Source of the DNA: Nitrospira sp. UBA5698
Lineage (GTDB): Bacteria; Nitrospirota; Nitrospiria; Nitrospirales; Nitrospiraceae
Direction of reading: 5' to 3'
NCBI GenBank assembly: GCA_002420115.1
Contig: DIHK01000007.1
Span: 46,601-110,600 of the forward strand
DNA: 64,000 nucleotides
Below, in pieces: positions 17,988-26,698 of this stretch (within the stretch, counting starts at the first letter, position 1; each line of letters opens with the position of its first letter). The notes beneath the pieces are model-generated. The model ran no database searches and had not been told where the DNA came from. It was given only the letters and a program-made list of their open reading frames with translations. A program made the position numbers and the translations under genes.

Positions 17988-18824
17988 CTACCGTGCCAGT
18001 GCCTGGGGTTCTGGCAGCATTTTCCTAATAATACGATCGAAGTCTCGCTTGGGATGATTACCGACTAGCGACACTCCGTTGATCACGAACGCGGGTGTGC
18101 CGTCGAAGCCGAACCGTTCTGCTTCCGCTCGATCAGCTGCAATGCGTTGCGTTACTGCGTCGCTCTGTAGATCGCGTTCGAGCCGTGCATGATCGATGTT
18201 CAGTGTCGCGGCAATTTCCTGCACGGCTTCGACGCCGCGGGACAAGTTCCGCTGCTGCTGAAATACAAGGTCATGAAATCGCCAAGCCTCATCTTCGTTC
18301 TGCAGTGCGATCGCCTCAAAATATCGCGCGGCTGGTTCGGCCGTGGCGTGGAAGCTCAATGGGTTATGTTTGTAGACGAGACGGACCTTGTCTCCGTACG
18401 CTACCAACACTTCCTGCAGCGTCGGGGATACGGCTCTGCAATAGGGGCACTCGAAATCGCTGTACTCAACGACCGTGATCGGCGCGTTGCGCGCTCCGCG
18501 AATAGGGCGATCTTCCGCAACGGTCGCAACTTTTGGATTTGCCATCTCGTTCTGCCAGCGAGCTTCCTCAATCTTGACTTTGCGAATCTCGGTTCCGCGC
18601 TCCACGAGGTCCGCAATCATCACCGGATCTTGTTCCAACGCGCGAAGGATGAGATCTGGATGTTGTCGTAACGTCTCTTCAACCAGGGCTTTGATGTCGG
18701 TGGACGATGACTGCAGGTCAGAGGTCTGAGCCCACGCTTGTTCGGTACTGCTGATGAGAATTCCGAGTGAGACTGCCAGACTGAAAGATAAGAATGGACA
18801 TGTTCTCCGGATAGAGGTCATCAT
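17988..18824 (-). CDS. Periplasmic DsbA-family thiol oxidoreductase
   Basis: A 278-residue exported thioredoxin-fold protein: signal peptide (to AWA), a helical spacer (~40-95), then a DsbA domain starting ITVVEYSDFECPYCR, active site CPYC at 126-129, and GTPAFVING with the cis-Pro loop. DsbA/DsbG-type proteins form or shuffle disulfides in exported proteins. It is first in an operon with three proteins each carrying dozens of cysteines, so those are its likely clients. Start 18824 gives GAGGAG six-base spacing; two other ATGs lie within three codons. Confidence 0.88.
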   Translation of the reverse strand: MMTSIRRTCPFLSFSLAVSLGILISSTEQAWAQTSDLQSSSTDIKALVEETLRQHPDLILRALEQDPVMIADLVERGTEIRKVKIEEARWQNEMANPKVATVAEDRPIRGARNAPITVVEYSDFECPYCRAVSPTLQEVLVAYGDKVRLVYKHNPLSFHATAEPAARYFEAIALQNEDEAWRFHDLVFQQQRNLSRGVEAVQEIAATLNIDHARLERDLQSDAVTQRIAADRAEAERFGFDGTPAFVINGVSLVGNHPKRDFDRIIRKMLPEPQALAR

Positions 18825-19011
18825 AAGCATCTCCTCGGTAGTTGATGGTCATTGGGAAAAATGTTTTGTATGCGGCTCTTAAGAACGGTCAATCCAGAAA
18901 TCGTCTCGCCGTAGTCCCTTTCAGCAAAACGTATTCCTCAAAGCCACGCCATCAAAACGGTCAGATCCGTTTAATCTGCAACATTCAACCACGGTGGTGC
19001 CTGCTCAGTAG

Positions 19012-19038
19012 GATACAGTGGTGTATCTGTTCAGATAC
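19012..19038. promoter_or_regulatory. Two overlapping dyads upstream of the dsbA-like operon
   Basis: GATACA-GTGG-TGTATC (19012-19027) and the perfect 16-bp GTATCTG-TT-CAGATAC (19023-19038) overlap ~190 bases upstream of the dsbA-like start and ~330 bases downstream of the LuxR-type regulator stop. The symmetric 16-mer is the size of a LuxR/NarL half-site pair, so it may be the operator of that regulator; this is inference. The remaining ~500 bases between the two genes (18825-19368) show no gene. Confidence 0.45.
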
Positions 19039-19368
19039 GGGCAGGGCGTTTAGAAAGATGCTTCTGATAGGCCAGACTGCATCATGATCAGAGTTGGGCC
19101 GATGAATCTGGCTTTGATGGTATGGAGAGCACGTCTCACGCTTATTGTTTCTGTCGCTCTCTTTGGATAGCTGGTCCGCCCATGATTCATCCATGACTAG
19201 ATCTTTCATTGCATATAGGAATCAGCCCTTCCTTAGACGTAACAGGAGGGGCACACGGAATCTGATTCGCTACTGTCATATTGGCGAGAATAGGAGGAGG
19301 CGTGAGGAGACGCTATAGTTAATTTTACACGTGCAGCCCACGACCGGATCCAAGGTGCTGGTCTGGTC

Positions 19369-20619
19369 TTACGCTTCGCGCTGCAACCGCACGGGCAGCT
19401 CGCTACGCGAATGCACACCGACTTTCCGAAAGATTGACTGTATCTGGTTGGCCACGGTGTGTTCGCTACAGTTGCGGCTGTGTGCAATGTGACGGTTCGT
19501 GGAGCCCATTAACAACGCTGCAAGTACTTCTCGTTCGGCGTCTGTAAGGTGTGCAACCTGACCGGCAGGAAGGAGCGGATAGGTGCCGATCAGCAATGTG
19601 TTCTCATGCACTCCATATTCAGCCAGCGTGGCTCGTGGTCCGTTGGGTGAAAAAAATGCTGCGAGCTCTGTGAGCGATGATAAACCCAGTTTGCGAACTG
19701 CGCGCGTCGTGCAGTTCGTCACGGCGGAGGGCGAGATCCCAAGCATATAACTGATCTCCTTGCAGCTATGCCCTTGGCCGATGAATTCGGAGATCTGTCG
19801 CTCACGCAGCGTGAGGCCGCGTGGATCTGGAAACCTGGGATCATTCTTGACTGCGAGGACGAAGCGGCGTCCATCGGAATCAAAGTGGTCGACGAGCGAC
19901 CAGCGGCCCCGTATGAGCCCCTCCCAGGCTGCCAAGGCTCGGTCAGGATCATTGCGGCCTAGACGGGTTCGGAGTTGGTCGAGGCGGAAGACTGCCCCAC
20001 GCAACGCGGCGCGTGCGGACGGACGTTCTGCGCCCTCACGGGCTTCATAGAGTTTTCCGGATCCATCGAAAATGGCCTCCACGGAAGGGGAGTCGAGATC
20101 CAACTTCTGTGCGAATTCACGCAACCGGAGTCCGGCACCCATATGGCTCGCCACGCATTGCCAGCGGTGTCGTTCTTGCGCGGTCGGTACGATTCGTTCT
20201 GAAAACAACCAGCACAGGATGAGCGCGCTGCCTTGGCCTGTCAGCCCCTTGACCGCAATCTTATCGTGAACCACACCATTGGTAATCTGCTGAACAACCG
20301 TCGCGAGATCTGGTTCACGTGTGTATAACGCTTCGCTGAGTGATGTCACGGCTGGCCCGCTGCGGAAAAAATGGCTGACCACCGGAGTTTGCACCTGCAT
20401 ACTGGCTGCAAGAATGTCGCGCGCGTGCGTCGGCCCCAGTGCGGCAGACCGTTCAAGCTCTAGGTTGCCTGGGGTATAGTGGTAGGTGCCGATGGTGGGC
20501 CAGAATCCTCGTTTCGACAGAGGAGCGGCGTGTTCCAGTAGACGATTCAGCCAGCTACCGTCGTCATCTTCGAGCCTATATACCTCTTCGATGAGCCCTA
20601 CCCAATCCTTGGTGTTCAT
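19369..20619 (-). CDS. Transcriptional regulator with two LuxR-type HTH domains
   Basis: A 416-residue protein with a ~260-residue N-terminal region of unknown type (possibly a sensor) and two separate LuxR/GerE-like helix-turn-helix domains. The first, ~269-323, has LTLRERQISEFIGQGHSCKE and SPSAVTNCTTRAVRKLG. The second, ~358-413, has LTDAEREVLAALLMGSTNRH and SEHTVANQIQSIFRKVG. Tandem GerE domains in one chain are unusual. The gene is directly upstream of, and co-oriented with, the dsbA/Cys-rich protease operon, and so is its likely regulator. No receiver Asp site is obvious. Confidence 0.75.
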   Translation of the reverse strand: MNTKDWVGLIEEVYRLEDDDGSWLNRLLEHAAPLSKRGFWPTIGTYHYTPGNLELERSAALGPTHARDILAASMQVQTPVVSHFFRSGPAVTSLSEALYTREPDLATVVQQITNGVVHDKIAVKGLTGQGSALILCWLFSERIVPTAQERHRWQCVASHMGAGLRLREFAQKLDLDSPSVEAIFDGSGKLYEAREGAERPSARAALRGAVFRLDQLRTRLGRNDPDRALAAWEGLIRGRWSLVDHFDSDGRRFVLAVKNDPRFPDPRGLTLRERQISEFIGQGHSCKEISYMLGISPSAVTNCTTRAVRKLGLSSLTELAAFFSPNGPRATLAEYGVHENTLLIGTYPLLPAGQVAHLTDAEREVLAALLMGSTNRHIAHSRNCSEHTVANQIQSIFRKVGVHSRSELPVRLQREA

Positions 20620-20766
20620 GGCTCAGGAAGGTTGTTTTCTCCCATAGGTTGGGTTTGCAGCGAGCAGGCACAATCTGTTGCCAGCCGCCGTTGATTTCTC
20701 AGTCTCGAACCTTCTGGCTACTATACCTGGTGAGTTCAACCAATTCATCCACGTCCATTCACGTCC

Positions 20767-20780
20767 ATTGTCCGGACAAT
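20767..20780. promoter_or_regulatory. 14-bp palindrome ATTGTCCGGACAAT upstream of the LuxR-type gene
   Basis: A perfect palindrome ~150 bases upstream of the regulator start, preceded by the direct repeat CACGTCCATT (twice, 20745-20769). Its core TGTCCGGACA recurs at 57729-57738 upstream of the OxyR-like gene. The rest of the 325-base gap (20620-20945) contains no gene. Confidence 0.4.
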
Positions 20781-20945
20781 ACGCGATTAGGGTCTCATTT
20801 CAACGGAATAGAGGAGCGGAATGATGGGGAGTGGTTTGTTCTCGTGGAAACCATTTGTTGCAGTCATCGCCTTCAAGCGATGGGTGTTCAGTGTGGGGAG
20901 AATCAGACCGACCGCTATATATCTGATTCAGCAACAATTATGAGG

Positions 20946-22652
20946 CTAGTTTGAGGTTTTTTCAGTGGGTGCCAGAATAGGCTGAAACATCGGATCTGCA
21001 TTGAGCACGGCCTTCAGCAACTCGCGGTGGAGGAAGTAGCGCCATACCTCGTCGTCTTTTCCGGGAATCTCATCAAACCAGCGTTTGGCCTCGGTGAGGT
21101 GATGTAACATCTGACCTTTATCCCCGTAGTTCGGCATGAAGATCATGCTGTAGGCCATGGTGTATTCAGCGAGAAACTTATCGAGTGGCCGTTCAGCGAG
21201 CTCCAGCGACGCCTTGGCATTGTCATAGGCTCTGATACTGTCCTGGTCATGCAAGATGCGATTCCACGCCACCTTGTTGATACGAGACCAGGCTAGTTGT
21301 AGGAGAGCTTCAGCCTTAAGGCCTTTTCGATCGGCTGGAATCTCGTTGACCAACGCGTCAAAGGTTTCACTCATCGGAACCTGGTCATTGTTCCAGCGAT
21401 AGGCCATTCCAAGCCGGAACCGATTCTCCAACTGCTCAGGATGGGTTCGTGCGAGGGTCTGCAGCGCCGGCAGGAGTCGGTACAACAGATCTGCAGAAGT
21501 CGGTTGTGCAAACCCACCAACCTCCATCCCCAACGAGAGATCGAGGCGATCCGAGGCGGCGGCGATCGTCCAATAAAACTCGTTGACTATCTGGGCGAGT
21601 ACGGGATCCTTGATGACGAGCTTGTGGTTTCGGGCCGCGTCCTGTAGCAGCACGGTATAGAGATGCTTGGTTAAGACGGTGAGTGCCTCGGTCTGTTGTG
21701 GATCAATGAGGAGAATACGATTAAGGAGCGCCACGCGGTCGCGGAGCTCAGGAAAGGAGGCAGCCCGAGCGGCAGCCGCAGTGAGTGTGCCGGGTTGGTC
21801 GGCGGGACTCCACCAGACGATGGAGTCTGGAAGGGCACGACTTCTTTCAGTTGTGAATGGGATGCGTTCCTGGACCATTCCTGGAGCCTCAGGCTTGGTG
21901 TCTACCGGGAGATGCGCAACGGCGGTGTCGCGCGGAAACCCGTGTGGACGGAGTCCACTGAGCACGACCCATTGTGTGGTTATGGATTTGATGGCACGGC
22001 GTTCACGCTTGACCGTGCTGGTCCAGTGAACCATGCCCGGCCCGTAGGCAATCGGGGATGTGAGCGGGTCATGGTAGTGAACGGTCAGCTCGACCAATGT
22101 TGCAGGCACGCCAATGACGCTTCCATTCGGTTTCAACCGAAAGGATCCGTTTGGGATGGTGCGGGTTCCGGTGACGGCTAAATGAAGACCAGTCCCTGGA
22201 GGGGAGGTGCCGAGCACATCCATCACGAAGGCTGAGGCCTGTGCACTAGGTAGCATATCTCCATAAAATACAAGAGGACCTGTGCTGGGCCAGAGGACAT
22301 CCATCCCAATATCCGACCGATTCAGGAATGGGGCATGTCCCACAGTGAGCGCCTCCCAGCACTTGTCGTAAGAAGGTTCCTTTGCAACGGAAGATTTTGC
22401 TTTTGCAGAGGGAGCCGTCACTGAGTTGTACTGGCAGGCAAAGTCGAATTCCCCGGCCGTGATTCTGTCGCCATGGGCAAGGGCCGTCGCATAGCGAAGG
22501 GCGGTGTCGATGGCAGAGGGATGAACGGTTTTGTGCTTCGTCTGGCTCAGCGGCGCTTTCGGCGTGGCGCTCGCCATGTCCGGCAGATTCAGCTCAACGA
22601 TGGTCAAGAATCCAACAAGGAGGAGCAATCCACGAAAATGTGTCATGGTCAT
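20946..22652 (-). CDS. Exported protein of unknown function, helical repeat C-terminus
   Basis: A 568-residue protein with a signal peptide ending near DMASA. No family recognised. The first half (~30-290) looks beta-rich, with charged and aromatic segments such as VELTVHYHDPL. The second half (~300-560) is strongly helical and TPR-like (LYRLLPALQTLARTHPEQLE, RFRLGMAYRWNN). An in-frame ATG two codons in is an alternative start; neither has a clear ribosome site. It is the gene after the sigma/anti-sigma pair, 27 bases downstream, so may be co-transcribed with it. Confidence 0.6.
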   Translation of the reverse strand: MTMTHFRGLLLLVGFLTIVELNLPDMASATPKAPLSQTKHKTVHPSAIDTALRYATALAHGDRITAGEFDFACQYNSVTAPSAKAKSSVAKEPSYDKCWEALTVGHAPFLNRSDIGMDVLWPSTGPLVFYGDMLPSAQASAFVMDVLGTSPPGTGLHLAVTGTRTIPNGSFRLKPNGSVIGVPATLVELTVHYHDPLTSPIAYGPGMVHWTSTVKRERRAIKSITTQWVVLSGLRPHGFPRDTAVAHLPVDTKPEAPGMVQERIPFTTERSRALPDSIVWWSPADQPGTLTAAAARAASFPELRDRVALLNRILLIDPQQTEALTVLTKHLYTVLLQDAARNHKLVIKDPVLAQIVNEFYWTIAAASDRLDLSLGMEVGGFAQPTSADLLYRLLPALQTLARTHPEQLENRFRLGMAYRWNNDQVPMSETFDALVNEIPADRKGLKAEALLQLAWSRINKVAWNRILHDQDSIRAYDNAKASLELAERPLDKFLAEYTMAYSMIFMPNYGDKGQMLHHLTEAKRWFDEIPGKDDEVWRYFLHRELLKAVLNADPMFQPILAPTEKTSN

Positions 22653-22679
22653 TATGAGTATTGGTCACGCGATTGGAGG

Positions 22680-22985
22680 TTAGCGAGTGCCGGTGGTTTC
22701 CAAGATCTTTTTCCGCATTACCGCTCGGCTCGCCGCGGACAATGTTGGTGAGGGGCTATGGCGACAGAGCGACACGGTTTGACGCAGTGATGTCACGAAG
22801 GTTTCACAATTCGGGCAGGCGCCCAGGTGTCGACGAATTTCATCGCAAATATCTCCGGAGAGTTCGTCATCGATATAGGCGGACAGCTGGCGCAGGATAC
22901 GTAGACAGTGGGCTTTCCCATGAGCCTGTTTCCGTTGGATCGGTGCCGAAGATCGTTGTCGTTTAGAGGTGTTCCCTCGTGCCAT
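22680..22985 (-). CDS. Anti-sigma factor with zinc-binding domain
   Basis: A 101-residue cytoplasmic protein whose centre, HCLRILRQLSAYIDDELSG then HLGACPNCETF, is the His-x3-Cys-x2-Cys zinc-binding anti-sigma fold (zf-HC2). It has no membrane segment, so it acts as a soluble anti-sigma factor. It overlaps the 3' end of the ECF sigma gene by 23 bases, the usual co-translated arrangement. Of two ATGs, 22985 is better spaced from GCGGAGGA. Confidence 0.8.
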   Translation of the reverse strand: MARGNTSKRQRSSAPIQRKQAHGKAHCLRILRQLSAYIDDELSGDICDEIRRHLGACPNCETFVTSLRQTVSLCRHSPSPTLSAASRAVMRKKILETTGTR

Positions 22986-23631
22986 GTGAAGCATTCCTCC
23001 GCGTTCTTGCTGGGATATGGGTATGGTCGGTGAGTGGCTCGCCGAGCCCCCGGGCGCTCAATTGACGGCGCACGAACAATCGAGCCCGGTGTAATCGTGA
23101 TTTTACCGCTCGCTCATTTAACCCCATGATGGTCCCAACCTCCTTGGCGCTGACTCCCTCCATATCGCGGAGCACCAAGACCATCTTGTACTTCTTCGGT
23201 AGTTGATTGATCGCCGTATCGAGCGCCTCCCGCAACTGCTTATTGTGGAGTGCGGCTTCGGGGCTCAGGCCATCGATCGGAATCTGTAACCGAAATTCAC
23301 CGTCTGATGTGGGGATGAATTCCTCGAGTGATAACTCTCGCTCAGGCGCGCCCTTCCGTTTTCGCCGCATGCGTAGGCAGGCCCGCGAGGCGATCGTGTA
23401 CAACCATGTTGAAATCTGGGCATCGCCACGGAACCGGTCGAGGCCTCGATAGGCATTCAGAAAGGTCTCCTGGACCAAATCCTTCGCAGCCTCCGTTTCC
23501 CCACACAAGCGGTGGGCGAAACGATACATGAGATCCACATGATCTCTGTACATCGTATCAAAATCCTTCGCCGATCGGGTCTGAGTCGAGGGTTTCTCAG
23601 GCCGGCGGTCTGTGGCGGGTGATGCATTCAT
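22963..23631 (-). CDS. ECF sigma factor (RpoE-like)
   Basis: A 222-residue sigma-70 family protein with region 2 (DLMYRFAHRLCGETEAAKDL, VQETFLNAYRGLDRF) and region 4 (LPKKYKMVLVLRDMEGVSAK, then LNERAVKSRLHRARLFVRRQ), lacking regions 1 and 3 as ECF factors do. A charged ~20-residue N-terminal extension precedes region 2. The gene heads an operon with its anti-sigma factor. The stimulus cannot be read from sequence. Confidence 0.9.
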   Translation of the reverse strand: MNASPATDRRPEKPSTQTRSAKDFDTMYRDHVDLMYRFAHRLCGETEAAKDLVQETFLNAYRGLDRFRGDAQISTWLYTIASRACLRMRRKRKGAPERELSLEEFIPTSDGEFRLQIPIDGLSPEAALHNKQLREALDTAINQLPKKYKMVLVLRDMEGVSAKEVGTIMGLNERAVKSRLHRARLFVRRQLSARGLGEPLTDHTHIPARTRRNASHGTREHL

Positions 23632-23704
23632 ACGCCGCGCAGTCTACGGGGTGGCAGAAAAGAGAGTCAAGATGAAGAACGGAGAGGCAGAGGACGCGGC
23701 TGGG

Positions 23705-24916
23705 CTACTTCACCCGATGCAGTTCGATGAGCTCGCCTTGTCCATTGAGCTCCACTGTGATGGGAGTTCCTTCCCGTGCTCCGTTCAGCAAGGATTTGCC
23801 GGCTCCGATGGGGTAGGTCTGTTCCCCTTCCGGAGTCCAGAGCCGGACGGCAGCATGATCCGGAGCGGCGAAGTCCAATGGTCCTGTGACGAAACGGCGA
23901 AGAAGAGCCGAATCGTTGGAGGCGGCAAGATCCGCGACGACGGAGTCGTTATGCATATGCAAGGTCATGGTCTGCCCGATCTTGGCACTCTTGATGCCGA
24001 TCTTGTTATTGACGTTCACGATGCCGATAGGCGTCTTCAAGAAGATAAAATTCGACTTCATTTTGGAGATCGTGCCCGTGAGCAACAGATGGGCCTTACT
24101 ACCCGGGGGAGCGATCTGGCCGATTTGCAGATCGAACTGGAGGTCATGCACGCCGATAATGTTTCCCGCGCCATCTACTTCCACCGTCACAAACTCCCCG
24201 TTCTTGGGAGCGGTGAGTGCAGATTCATAAGTTCCCATGTGGAAGGCCTTCATGCCGCTGGTGGGTGTCCATAGCAGCAACTTGGTGTTGTCGACGCTGT
24301 CTCGCTTGAACGGTCCGGTGAGATAGCGATGGACGAAGGTCCCATCAGTCCGCCGCACAATATCGATGACGATATAGTCGTCGTGGACCATGAAGGACAC
24401 TTCTTGCGAGGCAGGGAGAGACTTCAGCGTGGTCTTTGAACTCAGCGACATGAGCCCGATCGGTGTTTTTAGAAATACGATCCCTGGCTTGGCTCGCCAG
24501 ACTCGGCCCGTCAACTCGATGGATGGGTTGACGTCAACACGAACGGGCACCGGTTCCACAATCGCAGGGTGAGCGGTCGGTGGGTTGTCCATGGGTGGTT
24601 GAACTGCCGGAGCTGTATCCGTGGTCTGAGCCGGCGGTATTTCAACCTCTTGTGGCTGAACGGTTGGTGGTAGATCGTTCTGTGGTTGTGCTGGGACGAC
24701 GTCATCCGCCTCTGGCGGTTTGGGTGAAGTCCCGTCGTTCTGGGCCTGGAGAATTGTCTGGGTATCGAGTTGAGTTTCGAAAGGAAGCGGGTCGGAGGAT
24801 TGCTTCTGCAGCTTGTCACCGTCCGCGTGGCTGACTGTGGCACAGCCGGCGTTGACGACTCCCATGAGAAACACTGCAACCAATAATTGTCGAGCCTGTC
24901 CAAATTGATTCATCAT
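23705..24916 (-). CDS. Lipoprotein with two related beta-rich repeats
   Basis: A 403-residue protein with a signal peptide and lipobox (VVNAGC near residue 24), so probably a membrane-anchored lipoprotein. Residues ~45-115 are Pro/Gln-rich and low in complexity. Two ~130-residue repeats follow, each with FLKTPIG (VFLKTPIGLMSL and FIFLKTPIGIVNV), a RRF/HRYLTGP segment and a WTP motif, suggesting internal duplication. No family recognised. It lies upstream of the ECF sigma gene on the same strand, 73 bases apart. Confidence 0.6.
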   Translation of the reverse strand: MMNQFGQARQLLVAVFLMGVVNAGCATVSHADGDKLQKQSSDPLPFETQLDTQTILQAQNDGTSPKPPEADDVVPAQPQNDLPPTVQPQEVEIPPAQTTDTAPAVQPPMDNPPTAHPAIVEPVPVRVDVNPSIELTGRVWRAKPGIVFLKTPIGLMSLSSKTTLKSLPASQEVSFMVHDDYIVIDIVRRTDGTFVHRYLTGPFKRDSVDNTKLLLWTPTSGMKAFHMGTYESALTAPKNGEFVTVEVDGAGNIIGVHDLQFDLQIGQIAPPGSKAHLLLTGTISKMKSNFIFLKTPIGIVNVNNKIGIKSAKIGQTMTLHMHNDSVVADLAASNDSALLRRFVTGPLDFAAPDHAAVRLWTPEGEQTYPIGAGKSLLNGAREGTPITVELNGQGELIELHRVK

Positions 24917-25232
24917 GAAAAGGCTAAGTCCGGCTAGAGGTGAACGTTGGGATCTGTCTAAATAGAGACTCCCTCTTGTGCGAAAGGCGGAACGAGGTGA
25001 TCAGTCCCAAGAACCGAGGGCCATTCTATGCGAATATCATGAGGCCAGAATGGGAGTCAACTTGAAATCAGATTTGATCTTGGAGGGAGGGAAGCGAAAG
25101 GCGAATCGGTTCTCAAAACTATGATGCCGAGTAATTCGCTCCTGCCAATGTGGGATTCGTTGCGCCATTCCGTGGTAGCTCGGGTAGGTGAGGATAGCCC
25201 CGAGGTGACGAAAGATACGCAGGAACTATCCT
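24917..25232. other. Intergenic region
   Basis: 316 bases between the lipoprotein gene and der, both on the minus strand. I see no gene, tRNA, terminator with a T-run or repeat; the lipoprotein promoter should lie here. Confidence 0.5.
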
Positions 25233-26615
25233 TTACTTCTTTCTCACCATAATGCGGAGCGGGGTGCCGGTGAAGAGGTAGGTCTCGCGGAGTTGGTTCT
25301 CCAGATATTTGAGGTATGCGGGGGTGATGTCTTCCGGATGGCCGACGAACAATACGAAGACCGGAGGTTTGGTGGCGACTTGAGTCATAAAGGCCGACTT
25401 CGTCCCAGCTGTGGGTTTGTGCTTCCGAGCCGGCAATGGATGGATCTCCAGAATCTTCTGCAGCCAGGTATTCAACGCGCCGGTGGCGACGCGCTTGGTA
25501 AACATTCCGTGCACGTCCTTGAGCAGAGGAAACAGGCGTTGGATGGACTCCGGTTTGAGGGCTGAGCCATAGAAAACGGGGGCCCAGGCCAGAAAGGGAA
25601 AGCGGCGGTGGAACTCGAGCTCATAGGCTTGTCTCGCGCTCTGGTCCCCGGCCCGTAGATCCCACTTGTTGATCAAGAGAATACAGGCACGGCCCTGTTT
25701 GAGAATCGCCCCGGCGATCTTTGTATCTTGTTCTGTGACGCCTTCTACTCCGTCCAAAAGCAGAACGGCAATGTCGGATCGTCCGATCGCACGGAGCGAT
25801 CGGAGGACACTGTAGCCTTCTATGCCTCGGTCAATCTTGCCACGACGCCTGATCCCTGCAGTGTCGGTGAAGACGTAGGATTGATCCTGGTGGGTCACCA
25901 GTGAATCGACCGGATCGCGTGTGGTTCCCGGCACGTTGCTGACGACGACGCGCTCCTCTCCGAGCAGCGCGTTCACGAGCGTGGATTTGCCGACGTTCGG
26001 ACGGCCTACGATCGCCACGCGGGGGAGTTGTTGCAGCTCGTCTGATTCCTCGGTTGCGGGAAGCAGTGGGTAGAGGGCGTCCAAGAGTTCAGCCACTCCG
26101 AGACCATGTTCGGCGGAGATGGGGTACAGCTCGTCGGCGCCCAACTTGTAGAAGTCGGCGAGTAAGGGCTCGGATTTCGGCGTATCGATCTTATTGATGG
26201 CATAGAACAGCGGTTTCGTCACGCCGCGTAGGAGCTTCACGACCTCATGGTCCGGCGGGGTCAATCCTGACCGGCCGTCCAGCAGCATGATGAGGATATC
26301 CGCTTCGGCGATCGCCAGTTCCGATTGACGGCGGATTAAGGTCAACATGCTGTCCGACGAAGACAGATCCAACCCCCCTGTGTCGACCAGTCTGAACTTT
26401 CTGGTGCGGTACGTGGCATCGGCATAGTTGCGGTCGCGAGTCACGCCAGGCACGTCATCGACAATCGCGACCTTCGCGCCGAGAATCTTGTTGAACAACG
26501 TCGACTTCCCCACATTGGGCCTGCCGATAATGGCAACGAGCGGTGGTGGTCCCCCCTCAGCCGGGAGTAAGGGCAGGGTCAGTTCTTGTTTTGGATTCGA
26601 TTTTGCGCGCGGCAT
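25233..26615 (-). CDS. der: Ribosome-assembly GTPase Der
   Basis: Der (EngA) has two tandem GTPase domains and a KH-like C-terminus and acts in 50S ribosome maturation. Both domains are visible: IGRPNVGKSTLFNK (G1, ~30), DTGGL, NKID; then VGRPNVGKSTLVNALLG (G1, ~205), DTAGIRRRG and NKWDL (G4). The ~100-residue C-terminal domain ends normally. Length 460 is typical. Confidence 0.95.
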   Translation of the reverse strand: MPRAKSNPKQELTLPLLPAEGGPPPLVAIIGRPNVGKSTLFNKILGAKVAIVDDVPGVTRDRNYADATYRTRKFRLVDTGGLDLSSSDSMLTLIRRQSELAIAEADILIMLLDGRSGLTPPDHEVVKLLRGVTKPLFYAINKIDTPKSEPLLADFYKLGADELYPISAEHGLGVAELLDALYPLLPATEESDELQQLPRVAIVGRPNVGKSTLVNALLGEERVVVSNVPGTTRDPVDSLVTHQDQSYVFTDTAGIRRRGKIDRGIEGYSVLRSLRAIGRSDIAVLLLDGVEGVTEQDTKIAGAILKQGRACILLINKWDLRAGDQSARQAYELEFHRRFPFLAWAPVFYGSALKPESIQRLFPLLKDVHGMFTKRVATGALNTWLQKILEIHPLPARKHKPTAGTKSAFMTQVATKPPVFVLFVGHPEDITPAYLKYLENQLRETYLFTGTPLRIMVRKK

Positions 26616-26698
26616 GATGCATCGGACCGTAACACATGGTTTTTCATAAACACAACCCGCCTCGTCTTCTCTTGAGCTGTTCCGCTATACTCTTTCTC

